A stretch of DNA of 64,000 nt from Anaerolineae bacterium (GTDB lineage Bacteria; Chloroflexota; Anaerolineae; Aggregatilineales; Phototrophicaceae). The stretch is taken from the NCBI GenBank assembly GCA_022841825.1, contig JALHQT010000005.1, positions 124,001 to 188,000 on the forward strand, read 5' to 3'. Each line of letters begins with the position of its first letter. Position 1 is the first letter of the stretch. Positions 35,564 through 44,134 of the stretch are shown one piece after another. Under the pieces are notes generated by a model. It was not told the DNA's origin, made no database searches, and saw only the letters and a program-made list of their open reading frames with translations. The position numbers and the translations under genes are program-made.

Positions 35564-37819
35564 ATGAAGACCCGCCCGGATGTGATGATCAGCAGCACAT
35601 CGTATGATCTGCCGGAGCACCGCAAAGAAGCGCTCGAAGCCATCCAGCGCCAGAGTATGCATACCATCCGTATGGAAGACCTGCCTGCCAGCAGCCGCAC
35701 GGCGCTGGAGGTCTCGTGGGCGATGGTGGATGAGGCGGAGATCTATCTGGCGATCATCGCGTTTCGCTACGGCAGTATCGACGACACGCCGCGTAACCCG
35801 AACAGGCTCTCTTACACCGAACTGGAATATGAGCGAGCGTTTGCGCGCGGCGATGCGATGGAGCGCATGATCTTCATCATGAGCGACAAGCATGAAATCA
35901 CAGGCGGCGATGTCGAAAAGGGCGAGGGCGCGGTCAAGCTGGACGCCTTCAAAGCGCGGCTGCGCAAAGAGAACATCGTGCTGGAGTTCGACAGCCCCGC
36001 CGACCTGCGCGCCAAGATCATCGACAGCCTATCCAAGTCACGCTTTAAGACGGCGGACGCCGCCTCCACCCTGCACGCCAATATCGACATCCCCAAGCCG
36101 CCCGCGCCCTATATCGCCCATGCCTATTCGCTGCTGCAAACCGACGGGCTGATCGGGCGGCAGGCGGAGCTGGAAAAGATCACCGATTGGGCGACGCGCG
36201 CGACGGCGACGCCGATGCTCCAGATCGTCGCCATCGGCGGCATGGGCAAGAGCGCGCTGACGTGGAAGTGGTTCAACGAGACCGCGCCCAAAGAGCTGAA
36301 GCTCAAAGGGGGGCTGTGGTGGAGCTTTTACGAAAGCGACGCCACCTGGGAGAACTTCGTCATCCGCGCGCTGGCATACGTGAGCGGGAAGCCGCGCGAG
36401 GAGATCGAGAAAGGCGTCCCGGCGGGCGAGCGCGAAGACGCGCTGTGGGGCATCCTCGACCGCGAGCCATACCTGCTGGCGCTCGACGGTCTGGAACGCA
36501 TCCTGATCGCCTACGCGCGGGCGGACGCGGCGCGGCTCCAGGACGGGCAGGTCTCGGACGAGCGCGCGCTGCGCAAGACCGCCGACCCGCGCACGGGACT
36601 GTTCCTGCGGCGGCTGCTCAAGCTGAATGCGTCGCGCGTTCTCGTCAGCACGCGGCTGTTCCCGGCGGCGCTGGAACGCGAGGATGGCTACCCGATGCCG
36701 GGCGCGGCGCGCCTCGACCTGACGGGACTGAGCGACGCCGACGCCGTCGAACTGTGGCGGGCGTTCGGCGTGAGCGGGACGCGCGAGGAGCTGACGCCGC
36801 TCTTCGCCAGCTTCGGGCATCATCCGCTGCTGCTCCAGGCGCTGGCGGGCGAGGTGAAGAAGGACCGCCGGGCGCGCGGCGACTTCGCCCTCTGGCGCAA
36901 GAACAACCCCGGCTTCGACCCGGCGCAGCACCCCGAACTTGGCAAGCGGCAGGCGCACATCCTCGAATACGCGCTGCGCGGGCTGGACGACGGCGCGCGC
37001 GCCGTGCTGCACACGGTCGCCGCCTTTCGCATGCCCGCCAGCCAGGAGACGCTCGACGCGCTGTTTGTCGGCGACGACAAACGCTTCGCCAGCCCCGGTG
37101 CCTTCGACGCCGCGCTGCTCGACCTGGAAGATCGCGGGTTGGTCGGCTGGGACGCCGGGGCAAATCGCTACGACCTGCACCCGATCGTGCGCGGCGTGGT
37201 CTGGAACACGGTCGATGGCGACGCGCGGACGGCGATTTTCACGACGATGGAGGGGCACTTCTCGGCGCTGCCAGTGGTCGATCAGGATGAGGTCGAACGC
37301 CTGGAAGATCTGACGTCCGCCATCCAGCTCTACCACACGCTGATCGATCTCGGCAGGTATGCCGACGCCTGCGACCTGTTCGACGACCGCCTTAACCGAG
37401 CTACGCTCTACCGCCTGAGCAGCGCCCGCCAGCGCGTCGAGCTGCTCGAACGCCTCTTCCCCGACGGTCTCGACCGGCTTCCGCGCCTAAGCAAGCCAGA
37501 CGACCAGGCGTTCACGCTCAACGCGCTGGCGCTGGCGTATCAGTACAGCGGGCAGCCGGGTGCCGCCGCGCCGCTGTACCGCCGTCAGAATGAGGTTCGA
37601 GAAGTAGCCGACGACAAGAAGAATCTGAGCGCAGGTCTCCGAAACCTGTCGAACGCTCTGCGCTTCTCCGGTGCGCTGCACGACGCCGAAGCCGCCGCCC
37701 GCCATGCCCTTATGCTGACGCGCGTGATCGACGATGCGTTTGGGGAAGCGGTCAGCCTGCAATATGTGGGGCTGGCGCTGGCGGCGTAGGGGGGGCAGGA
37801 TGAGGCGGCAGGTGGCGGC

Positions 37820-37847
37820 GTAGGGGCGACCCATGGGTCGCCCCTAC
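37820..37847. repeat. Perfect 28-nt palindrome inside the STAND gene
   Basis: Arms GTAGGGGCGACCCA and TGGGTCGCCCCTAC with no spacer. Identical family to 2531-2558, but here in coding sequence, 31 bp after the in-frame TAG. Confidence 0.9.
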
Positions 37848-38129
37848 TACAGGCATTCCGCCGCGCCATCGCCATCTTCCGCCAAAGAGACAATCAACAA
37901 TCCGTCGGTCTGAATTACGCCTACCTCGCCCAGGCGGCGCTCTGGCGCGGCGATGCGGGGGCGGCGCGCGTCCTCGCCGACCGCGCGTGGGAGCTGGCGG
38001 GGGTGCGGCGGAATGCGCGCGATGTCATCCGCCCGGCGCGTTTGCAGGGCGCGGCGGCGGTGGGGGGGATGGCGATGGGGAATTTGGGGAATGGCGGGGG
38101 GGATGCGGGTGGCAGCGGCGGACGTAACC

Positions 38130-38275
38130 CCTCCCTAAATCCCTCCCCACTCCGCAAGCTGCGTGGAGAGGGACTTCCAGACGACTCGTCTGGCTCCCCC
38201 TCTCTGTACACGGAGAGGGGGTTGGGGGGTGAGGTTGATGCGGGCGGACGAGGCGCGCCTCGTCCCTACGGCGAC
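38130..38275. repeat. Composite palindromic insert in the TPR region
   Basis: Contains CTCCGCA/GTGGAG-type stem (38148-38165), CAGACGA-C-TCGTCTG (38172-38186), CCCTCTC...GAGAGGG stem (38198-38222) and GGACGAGGC-GC-GCCTCGTCC-like palindrome at 38246-38265. Length and phase keep the reading frame open. Confidence 0.75.
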
Positions 38276-38860
38276 GATATGGGGGGTGAGGGCTTTGATG
38301 CGGCGAGTGAGGGCTTATCCGCCTTCGCCGACGAGCGCCTGCACTTCGCCATCACCAAAGCGCGCGAGATCAATGATGCCGAGAACGAGCTGCCCGCGCT
38401 GGTGGCGCTGGCGGAACTGCGGCGCTTGCAGGGGCGCACCGAGGAAGCGCGCGAGCGGCTGGGCGAGGTGTGGGACGGCGCGGAGCGCGGTCCGTATCCG
38501 CTGTTCCACGCCGACGCGCTGAATGTGCTGGCGCAGATCGAACGCGACGCGGGCAATCGTGATGCTGCCATCGCCGCCGCGACGAAGGCGTACACGCTGG
38601 CGTGGTGCGATGGCATCAGCGCCGATGGGCGCGAATGCTACGCCTATGCCTACGGGCTGCGCAATGCGCGCGCGCATCTGGAGGCGCTCGGCGCGCCCAT
38701 TCCGTCGCTGCCGCCCTTCAGCTTCGACGGGCGCGAGCCGATGCCGGAGGTCGAGATCGACCCCGATGACGAATGGCATGTCGGGGACAGAAAGGTGGAG
38801 GAGGAAGACGCCTGAGGGCGATCAGCCGCGCCGAACGTTGGAAACGTCCGGCTAGTTTGA

Positions 38861-39025
38861 CGACGCCTGCTGCGCAGGCTGACTCGCCCCCTGTCGCTTC
38901 ATGGGTGAAAATTTGCTGCGTGTCAGAAAAGTAAGCCGCAGGTCAGCGTGTCCTATGCTGCTCGCAGGCTGGCAGCCTGCGCAGCAGGCGTCGTCGCTGT
39001 AGCCTTAGGTTTCCAACCTGAGGCG
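38861..39025. repeat. RAYT-flanking REP-type repeat, left copy
   Basis: 165 bp. Begins CGACGCCTGCTGCGCAGGCT, ends CCTTAGG-tttccaa-CCTGAGG. It holds GCAGCCTGCGCAGCAGGCG in the opposite sense, so it is a pair of facing hairpins. Ends 13 bp before the transposase stop codon. Matches 39513-39677 at both ends, less in the middle. Confidence 0.85.
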
Positions 39026-39037
39026 GTGCGCACGCGC

Positions 39038-39454
39038 TCACTCCTCATCCGGCGTGCGTTCCAGCGCAGGCTCAATCGTGCCGTGTGCGTGATGTTCTTT
39101 CTGGCGGCGGATGTAGTCGACGGCGTACTGTTTGCGCGACGTGCCGAAGGTGAAGGCGCTGTAGCCGCGCTGCCATTGAAATTTCGTTTCGGCATCCGGC
39201 AGCAGCAGGTTGACTTCGCGCGACGAGTACGCCTTGACATCGCTCACCCACTTGGCGACGGCAATCGCGGGCGGGATCGATACGGCGACATGCACATGAT
39301 CGGCGACGCCGTTCAGCGCGAGGATGGGTGCCTTCAGCTCGTTCGATTTGTGCCGGATCGCCTCGTAGATAATCGGCTCCAGCAGCGGCGTGATCGCAGG
39401 CTGGCGATAGCGGGTTGCCCACACGATGTGGTAGTAGAACAACCAGAATGGCAT
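39038..39454 (-). CDS. REP-associated tyrosine transposase (RAYT), TnpA-like
   Basis: 138 residues, Y1-transposase fold of the IS200/IS605 family. HUH motif H53-V-H55 and the catalytic tyrosine helix YIRRQKEHH (Y114, with Q118 at the IS608-like Y+4 spacing) are both present. RAYTs are TnpA relatives that nick single-stranded DNA at REP hairpins and are usually immobile and single-copy, next to two or more REPs. Here the gene sits between two 165-bp hairpin repeats (38861-39025, 39513-39677) with an additional hairpin at 39480-39500 upstream. No tnpB. Reading frame intact. Confidence 0.85.
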   Translation of the reverse strand: MPFWLFYYHIVWATRYRQPAITPLLEPIIYEAIRHKSNELKAPILALNGVADHVHVAVSIPPAIAVAKWVSDVKAYSSREVNLLLPDAETKFQWQRGYSAFTFGTSRKQYAVDYIRRQKEHHAHGTIEPALERTPDEE

Positions 39455-39479
39455 CCAAGACCTTTAATCACATGCTCCA

Positions 39480-39500
39480 CCTGAGGATTCCGTCCTCAGG
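39480..39500. repeat. Hairpin CCTGAGG-attccgt-CCTCAGG upstream of RAYT
   Basis: A perfect 7-7-7 stem-loop, 26 bp upstream of the transposase start. Same plan as the end of each flanking repeat (CCTTAGG-tttccaa-CCTAAGG). Confidence 0.8.
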
Positions 39501-39512
39501 CTACAGTTTGGG

Positions 39513-39677
39513 CGACGCCTGCTGCGCAGGCTGACTCGTCCAATGCCAATCGATTGCGCAGAACTCGCCGTACCTGACCACAGCGCTTCACAGGTCAGCG
39601 CGCCAACTCTTGCGCCCGCGCTGCCAACCTGCGCAGCAGGCGTCGTCGCTGTAGCCTTAGGTTTCCAACCTAAGGCG
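39513..39677. repeat. RAYT-flanking REP-type repeat, right copy
   Basis: 165 bp, same length and same ends as the left copy. The last 60 bases (from GCGCAGCAGGCGTCGTCGC to CCTAAGGCG) differ from the left copy by one base. It ends 3 bp before the stop of the iolG gene. Confidence 0.85.
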
Positions 39678-39679
39678 CT

Positions 39680-40693
39680 TTACCCCTCCGCCCTCCCCAC
39701 CCGCACCGGGCGGTTTTCGCGCAGCGAGCGCAGCGCCGCCATCGCGATCACGACAGGCGCGCGCCCATCCGCGCCGCTGACGGGCATGGGCGTTCCATCT
39801 TGCAGACAGCGCACGAAGGCGCTCAGTTCCGCCTGATACGACGGAATGTAGCGATCCATAAAGAAGTTGAGCGGCAGCCCATGCCGCACCTGCTCCGCCG
39901 TGCTGATCGTGACGGCATCCGCGTACAGGTTGCCGCTGCTGGCGCTGCCCTGGCTGCCGAAGACCTCGACGCGCTGGTCATAGCCGTAGACCGCCTGGCG
40001 GCTGTTGTCGATGGTGCCGAGCGCGCCGCTGGCGAACTTGAGCGTGATGAGTGCGGTGTCGATGTCGCCCGCCTCGCCAATCGCCGGATCGACCATCACG
40101 CCGCCCGCCGCGTAGACCTCGCTCACCTCGCCGAGCAGGAAGCGCGCCATGTCAAAGTCATGGATCGTCATGTCGAAGAACAAGCCGCCGGAGACGCGCA
40201 CGTATTCGACGGGCGGCGGCGACGGGTCGCGGCTGACGATGTGAATGAGCTGCGGCGTGCCGATCTCGCCATTCGTGATCGCCTGCTTGATGCGGGCGTG
40301 GTTGGCGTCGAAGCGGCGGTTGAAGCCGATCATCAGCCGGACGCCCGCCGCATCGACCGCCGCCAGCGCCGCGTCGATGATGCCCAGGTCGGCGGCGATG
40401 GGCTTTTCGCAGAAGATGTGTTTGCCCGCCTGCGCCGCTTTCGTGATGAAGGGCGCGTGCGTGTCGGTCGCCGAGCAGATCACGACCGCCTGAATGCGAT
40501 CATCGGCGAGGATGGCGTCGTAATCGGGCGCGACCTGCGGGATGCCGAAGTCGGCGGCGGCGCGCTCTGCCGCCTGCGCATTGACATCGGTGATGGCGAG
40601 CAGCCGCGCGCCGGGCACACGCTGCGCCAGCGTTTGCGCATGGACGCGCCCGATGCGCCCCGCGCCGACGAGACCGAGGGTGATGGGGGACAT
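39680..40693 (-). CDS. iolG: Inositol 2-dehydrogenase-like oxidoreductase (Gfo/Idh/MocA)
   Basis: 337 residues. NAD motif GLVGAGRIGRVHA, EKP in FCEKPIAADLG and the catalytic HD in MTIHDFDMARFLLGE, all as in myo-inositol 2-dehydrogenases. Oxidises myo-inositol to 2-keto-myo-inositol. It is the last gene of the minus-strand iol group (iolC, iolB, four-helix gene, iolD, iolE, iolG). A second paralog lies at 46242. Octamer arrays lie 24 bp upstream. Confidence 0.85.
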   Translation of the reverse strand: MSPITLGLVGAGRIGRVHAQTLAQRVPGARLLAITDVNAQAAERAAADFGIPQVAPDYDAILADDRIQAVVICSATDTHAPFITKAAQAGKHIFCEKPIAADLGIIDAALAAVDAAGVRLMIGFNRRFDANHARIKQAITNGEIGTPQLIHIVSRDPSPPPVEYVRVSGGLFFDMTIHDFDMARFLLGEVSEVYAAGGVMVDPAIGEAGDIDTALITLKFASGALGTIDNSRQAVYGYDQRVEVFGSQGSASSGNLYADAVTISTAEQVRHGLPLNFFMDRYIPSYQAELSAFVRCLQDGTPMPVSGADGRAPVVIAMAALRSLRENRPVRVGRAEG

Positions 40694-40716
40694 GGTGATA
40701 CTCCGTGTGTTATGGA

Positions 40717-40845
40717 AGCAAATCAGCGAATTAGCAGATTAGCTTGATAGCCAAACAGCTCGATAGCTTCATTCTTCGACACCTGATTTTGTGACAGAAG
40801 CTTGCAAGCCAGAGGCTATCCAGCTAAAAAGCTATGCAGCTACAA
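40717..40845. repeat. Inverted octamer arrays without a gene (O1, solo element)
   Basis: Seven exact-period 8-mers of type AGCNNNNN from 40717 to 40772 (e.g. AGCGAATT, AGCAGATT, AGCTTGAT, AGCCAAAC, AGCTCGAT). Opposing units at 40806-40845 (GGCTATCC, AGCTAAAA, AGCTATGC, AGCTACAA). About 33 bp lie between the two arrays. It fills the 171-bp gap between iolE and iolG. Confidence 0.8.
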
Positions 40846-40864
40846 ACTTTCAGGCTTACTCGCT

Positions 40865-41758
40865 TTACAATCCAATGCTGCGCAGATACGCGCGATTTGC
40901 TGCCGAGAAGCGCTTGGGCGCGTCGAGATCGTCGGTCAGGATGTCCTGCTCGACGACCGCCCAGCCATCATAGCCGATCTTCTCCATCTCACGGATGACG
41001 CCGGGGAAATCGACCTCACCCTCGCCGAGCGCGCAGAAGACGCCCGCCGCCACCGCTGCGAAGTAGTCTTTGCCCTGCGCGCGGCATTCAGCGGCGATCC
41101 GCCCTTGGCAGTCCTTGAGATGCAGGTAGCGCACGCGCTCGCCAAACTCGCGCACGGCAGCGACCGCATCACCGCCCGCGTAATGCCAGTGCCCGGTATC
41201 TAGGCACAAGCCGACGCTCATGTCGGTCTTTTCGAGCAGGCGGCGCGTCTCGTCAGGCGTTTCGACATAACCCGCACCGTGATGATGAAAGACGACACTT
41301 AAGCCCGTCTCATCGCGCAGGCGCGCGGCGATCTCGTTGACGCCGCGAGCGACGATCCGCCATGCCGCGTCGTCCAGCGCGCTGCCGCTGCGCCGCCCCG
41401 CCTGCGCGACAAGTTCAGGCACCTTGCCGTTGTCGTCCGCCAGTACGATGCAGCGCGCGCCCAGCGCCGCCAGCAGCCGCCCGACCTTCAACGCATCCTC
41501 CGCACCTGCGGCGTGCGCATCCGCGTCCACGAGCTTCACCGGGACGAAGGCGGACAAGAGTTGCAAGCCGCGTTTGTCCAGCTCGGCGCGCAGCACATCG
41601 GCGTCGGTCGGCAGGTAACCCCAGGGACCCAGCTCGATCCCGGTGTAGCCCGTCTCGGCGATTTCATCCAACACGCGCGCATACGGAAACTTCGGCTCGA
41701 TGCCTTCAAATTCATAAATACCCCAGGACACCGGGGCAGAAGCCAGATGGATCGTCAT
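40865..41758 (-). CDS. iolE: 2-keto-myo-inositol dehydratase
   Basis: 297 residues, xylose-isomerase-like TIM barrel. ASAPVSWGIYEF at the start, FHHHGAGYVETPDE and CLDTGHWHYAGGDAV hold the metal-binding E/D/H residues typical of IolE. It dehydrates 2-keto-myo-inositol to the trione. The ATG overlaps the stop of iolD (ATGA), so translation is coupled. Length (about 300) is normal. Confidence 0.9.
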   Translation of the reverse strand: MTIHLASAPVSWGIYEFEGIEPKFPYARVLDEIAETGYTGIELGPWGYLPTDADVLRAELDKRGLQLLSAFVPVKLVDADAHAAGAEDALKVGRLLAALGARCIVLADDNGKVPELVAQAGRRSGSALDDAAWRIVARGVNEIAARLRDETGLSVVFHHHGAGYVETPDETRRLLEKTDMSVGLCLDTGHWHYAGGDAVAAVREFGERVRYLHLKDCQGRIAAECRAQGKDYFAAVAAGVFCALGEGEVDFPGVIREMEKIGYDGWAVVEQDILTDDLDAPKRFSAANRAYLRSIGL

Positions 41759-43623
41759 AAGTGGTGTCTCTCCTTCTCTTTATCCGCCGCGTATTTCTCG
41801 CGCGCTGCCTGCACCGCCGGGTTTTCGCTCACCTCCGCCACCGCCACATCCCACCACGACTCGTAACCGCCGACGCGCTGGCGGCGGTCGGTCTCGGTGA
41901 TGATGCAGACCGGTCGGTCGGTGATCGTCCGCGCCTCTTGCAGCGCCGCGCCAAAGGCGTCGCGGTTCAGCGCGCGGAGGACATGCGCGCCCATCCCGGC
42001 GCAGATCTGCCCGAAGTCAAGCGGCAGCGTCTCGCCGTCGAGCTGGTCGTTCTCCGTGCGGTAGCGATACTTGGTGCCAAAGCCGTCGCTGCCGACGCTC
42101 TTGCTCAAGCCGCCGATGCTGGCGTAGCCGTGGTTGTCCAGCACAACAATCGTGACGTTCAGACGCTCCTGCACCATCGTCACAATCTCGCTGTTCATCA
42201 TCAGGAACGAGGCATCGCCCACCATGACGTAGACCGCGCGCGTCGGGTCTGCCATCTTCACGCCCAGCCCGCCTGCGATCTCGTAGCCCATCGTCGAAAA
42301 GCCATATTCCAGGTGATAGCCGCGCGGGTCGCGCGTGCGCCACAGCTTGTGCAGGTCGCCGGGCAGGCTGCCCGCCGCGCACAGCACGACATCCTGCGGG
42401 CGGCTGAAGGTGTTGACCATGCCGACGACCTCGCCCTGGGAGAGCAGCGGCTCGTGCTCGAAGTTGTAGATGCGCGTCACCTCGGCGTCCCACTCGGCAT
42501 TCAGCGCCTTGCAGCGGGCGCTGTATACCGCGTCCGTGTGATAGTCGCCCAGTGCCGCGCTCAGTTCGTCGAGCGTGACGCGCGCATCGCCCGTCAGCGG
42601 GATCGCGCCGCGCTTGTAGGCGTCGAACTCCGCGACGTTGATGTTGATGAAGCGCACGTCCGGGTTCTGGAAGGCGGTGTTCGAGGCGGTCGTGAAATCG
42701 CTGTAGCGCGTGCCGACACCGATGATGACATCCGCCTCGCGAGCGATGATGTTCGCGCCATGCGTGCCCGTCGCGCCGATGGCACCCAGGTTGAGCGGAT
42801 AGTCATAGGGCAGCGAACCTTTGCCCGCCTGCGTCTCCCCTACAGGAATGCCGTGCTTCTCTGCGAAGTGGCGCAGCGCGTCATGCGCCTCGCTGTAATG
42901 CACGCCGCCGCCCGCGACGATCAGAGGATGCCGCGCGCCGCGCAGGAGTTCCGCCGCGCGCACCAGCGCCGCCAGGTCGGGGCGCGGGCGCGGGATGTAC
43001 CAGACGCGCTCCTCGAACAGTTCGGCGGGATAGTCGTAGGCGAAGGTCTGCACATCCTGCGGCAGCGCCAGCGTGACCGCGCCCGTCTCGGCGGGCGAGG
43101 TCAGGACGCGCATCGCCTCCGGCAGCGCAGTGACGAGCTGTTCCGGGCGGTTGATGCGATCCCAGTAGCGCGAGACGGGCTTGAAGCAGTCGTTGACGCT
43201 GATGTCCTGCGTATGTTCGCTTTCGAGCTGCTGCAGGACGGGTGCCTGGATGCGCTCGGCGAAGATGTCGCCCGGCAGCAGCAGCACCGGGATACGGTTG
43301 ACGGTGGCGACCGCCGCGCCTGTCAGCATGTTGGTCGCGCCCGGTCCGATGGACGACGTGCAGGCGAAGGTTTGCAGGCGGTTCTTGTGCTTGGCGTAGG
43401 CGATGGCGGTGTGGACGTGTGCCTGCTCGTTGCGCGACTGGTAGTAGCGCAGTTCGCCGCTGTACTGTTGCAGCGCCTGCCCGATACCCGCGACATTGCC
43501 GTGCCCGAAGATGCCCCAGACGCCAGCGAAGAAGCGGTGACGCGCGCCGTCGCGCTCGACGTATTGCGACGCCAAATACTTTATGAGTGCCTGAGCTAGG
43601 GTGAGTGTGACTTTGCTTTTCAT
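41755..43623 (-). CDS. iolD: Trihydroxycyclohexane-1,2-dione hydrolase
   Basis: 622 residues from ATG 43623; a TTG 6 bp earlier is not favoured. A ThDP-dependent enzyme: N-terminal glutamate YYQSRNEQAHVHTAIAYA, and C-terminal TPP motif VGDASFLMMNSEIVTMVQERLNVTIVVLDNHGYASI. It opens the inositol ring to 5-deoxyglucuronate. Located between the four-helix gene and iolE; octamer array O2 lies 15 bp upstream of the start and may affect its translation. Confidence 0.95.
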   Translation of the reverse strand: MKSKVTLTLAQALIKYLASQYVERDGARHRFFAGVWGIFGHGNVAGIGQALQQYSGELRYYQSRNEQAHVHTAIAYAKHKNRLQTFACTSSIGPGATNMLTGAAVATVNRIPVLLLPGDIFAERIQAPVLQQLESEHTQDISVNDCFKPVSRYWDRINRPEQLVTALPEAMRVLTSPAETGAVTLALPQDVQTFAYDYPAELFEERVWYIPRPRPDLAALVRAAELLRGARHPLIVAGGGVHYSEAHDALRHFAEKHGIPVGETQAGKGSLPYDYPLNLGAIGATGTHGANIIAREADVIIGVGTRYSDFTTASNTAFQNPDVRFININVAEFDAYKRGAIPLTGDARVTLDELSAALGDYHTDAVYSARCKALNAEWDAEVTRIYNFEHEPLLSQGEVVGMVNTFSRPQDVVLCAAGSLPGDLHKLWRTRDPRGYHLEYGFSTMGYEIAGGLGVKMADPTRAVYVMVGDASFLMMNSEIVTMVQERLNVTIVVLDNHGYASIGGLSKSVGSDGFGTKYRYRTENDQLDGETLPLDFGQICAGMGAHVLRALNRDAFGAALQEARTITDRPVCIITETDRRQRVGGYESWWDVAVAEVSENPAVQAAREKYAADKEKERHHL

Positions 43624-43637
43624 ATACAACTCTCTTT

Positions 43638-43669
43638 AGCTTGATAGCCGGATAGCTTGATAGCTTCTT
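43638..43669. repeat. Octamer array O2 (left boundary of four-helix element)
   Basis: Four exact 8-mers AGCTTGAT, AGCCGGAT, AGCTTGAT, AGCTTCTT. They lie 10 bp beyond the stop of the four-helix-bundle gene. The reverse-complement units are at 44103-44134. Confidence 0.85.
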
Positions 43670-43678
43670 GATGACGCA

Positions 43679-44044
43679 TTAATCACCATGCAATCGCTTG
43701 ATGAACGGTCCTAGCATCATCTTGATCTCCAACAGTCTTAGATTCATGTTTTCGTATTGCTCGGGGTTTAAATAGGCTAAATCGCGAGCCAGCAGAAGCT
43801 GATATTCAAGTTCAGACGTCGATCCCATTGAGATCTGCATGTAGCGTGCAAGTTCAGCTTCACTGCTTTTGCCGCATCCTTCGGCAATGTTGCTTGGAAT
43901 TGATACTGCTGCCCGACGCATCTGGCTTGTAAGTCCGTAAAGTTCATGATTTGGAAATTGGGCAGTCGCTTTGTAAATCGCAAGTACAAGCTGATGGCTC
44001 TTTTCCCACACCTTCAACTTACGGAATTCTCGCACGACAGGCAT
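43679..44044 (-). CDS. Four-helix-bundle protein (S23 / 23S rRNA intervening-sequence family)
   Basis: 121 residues. VREFRKLKVWEKSHQLVLAIYKATAQFPNHELYGLTSQMRRAAVSIPSNIAEGCGKSS... is the S23/IVP four-helix-bundle signature. These proteins are found in the intervening sequences of some 23S rRNA genes and as free genes of unknown role, and are related to the Avd accessory protein of diversity-generating retroelements. Here it interrupts the iol operon and is bracketed by inverted octamer arrays (43638-43669, 44103-44134). Codon use is more AT-rich than the iol genes, in keeping with insertion of a foreign unit. No rRNA or reverse transcriptase is nearby. Confidence 0.85.
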   Translation of the reverse strand: MPVVREFRKLKVWEKSHQLVLAIYKATAQFPNHELYGLTSQMRRAAVSIPSNIAEGCGKSSEAELARYMQISMGSTSELEYQLLLARDLAYLNPEQYENMNLRLLEIKMMLGPFIKRLHGD

Positions 44045-44102
44045 GTAGGCTTGCTCCTTCTCATCAAGTTCCGGTTGACCTGACGATTATGACAGTACGA
44101 AA

Positions 44103-44134
44103 AAGCTATCAAGCTACCGAGCTATCAAGCTTCC
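44103..44134. repeat. Octamer array O3 (right boundary), overlaps iolB stop codon
   Basis: Four 8-mers AAGCTATC, AAGCTACC, GAGCTATC, AAGCTTCC, the reverse complement of O2 type. The iolB TGA (44125-44127) and last codon lie inside it. Confidence 0.85.

Larger units (their letters stand above)
35564..38815 (+). pseudogene. DUF4062-STAND ATPase-TPR protein interrupted by an in-frame TAG and repeats
   Basis: Start ATG 35564 with AGGAGAG upstream. N-terminal DUF4062 (DVMISSTSYDLPEHRKEALEAIQRQ...SYTELEYERA, 1-90), a STAND/NB-ARC NTPase with Walker A GGMGKSAL (about 225-232), winged-helix and TPR region. The frame stops at TAG 37787-37789 (742 residues) but stays open in the same phase to 38815, with TPR-like helices resuming (AFRRAIAIFRQ; NELPALVALAELRRLQGR). 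Between them lie the palindrome 37820-37847, a second insert at about 38125-38275 and several G-runs, translated in frame. STAND proteins with DUF4062 are candidates for anti-phage or cell-suicide signalling. Either a decaying gene, two proteins, or readthrough. Confidence 0.75.

Noticed and set aside
40717-40845. CRISPR array
   Set aside because: Units are 8 bp and degenerate with no spacers; no cas genes.
41761-43599. 612-codon plus-strand frame
   Set aside because: Shadow of iolD; composition-driven, with Arg/Ala-rich product.
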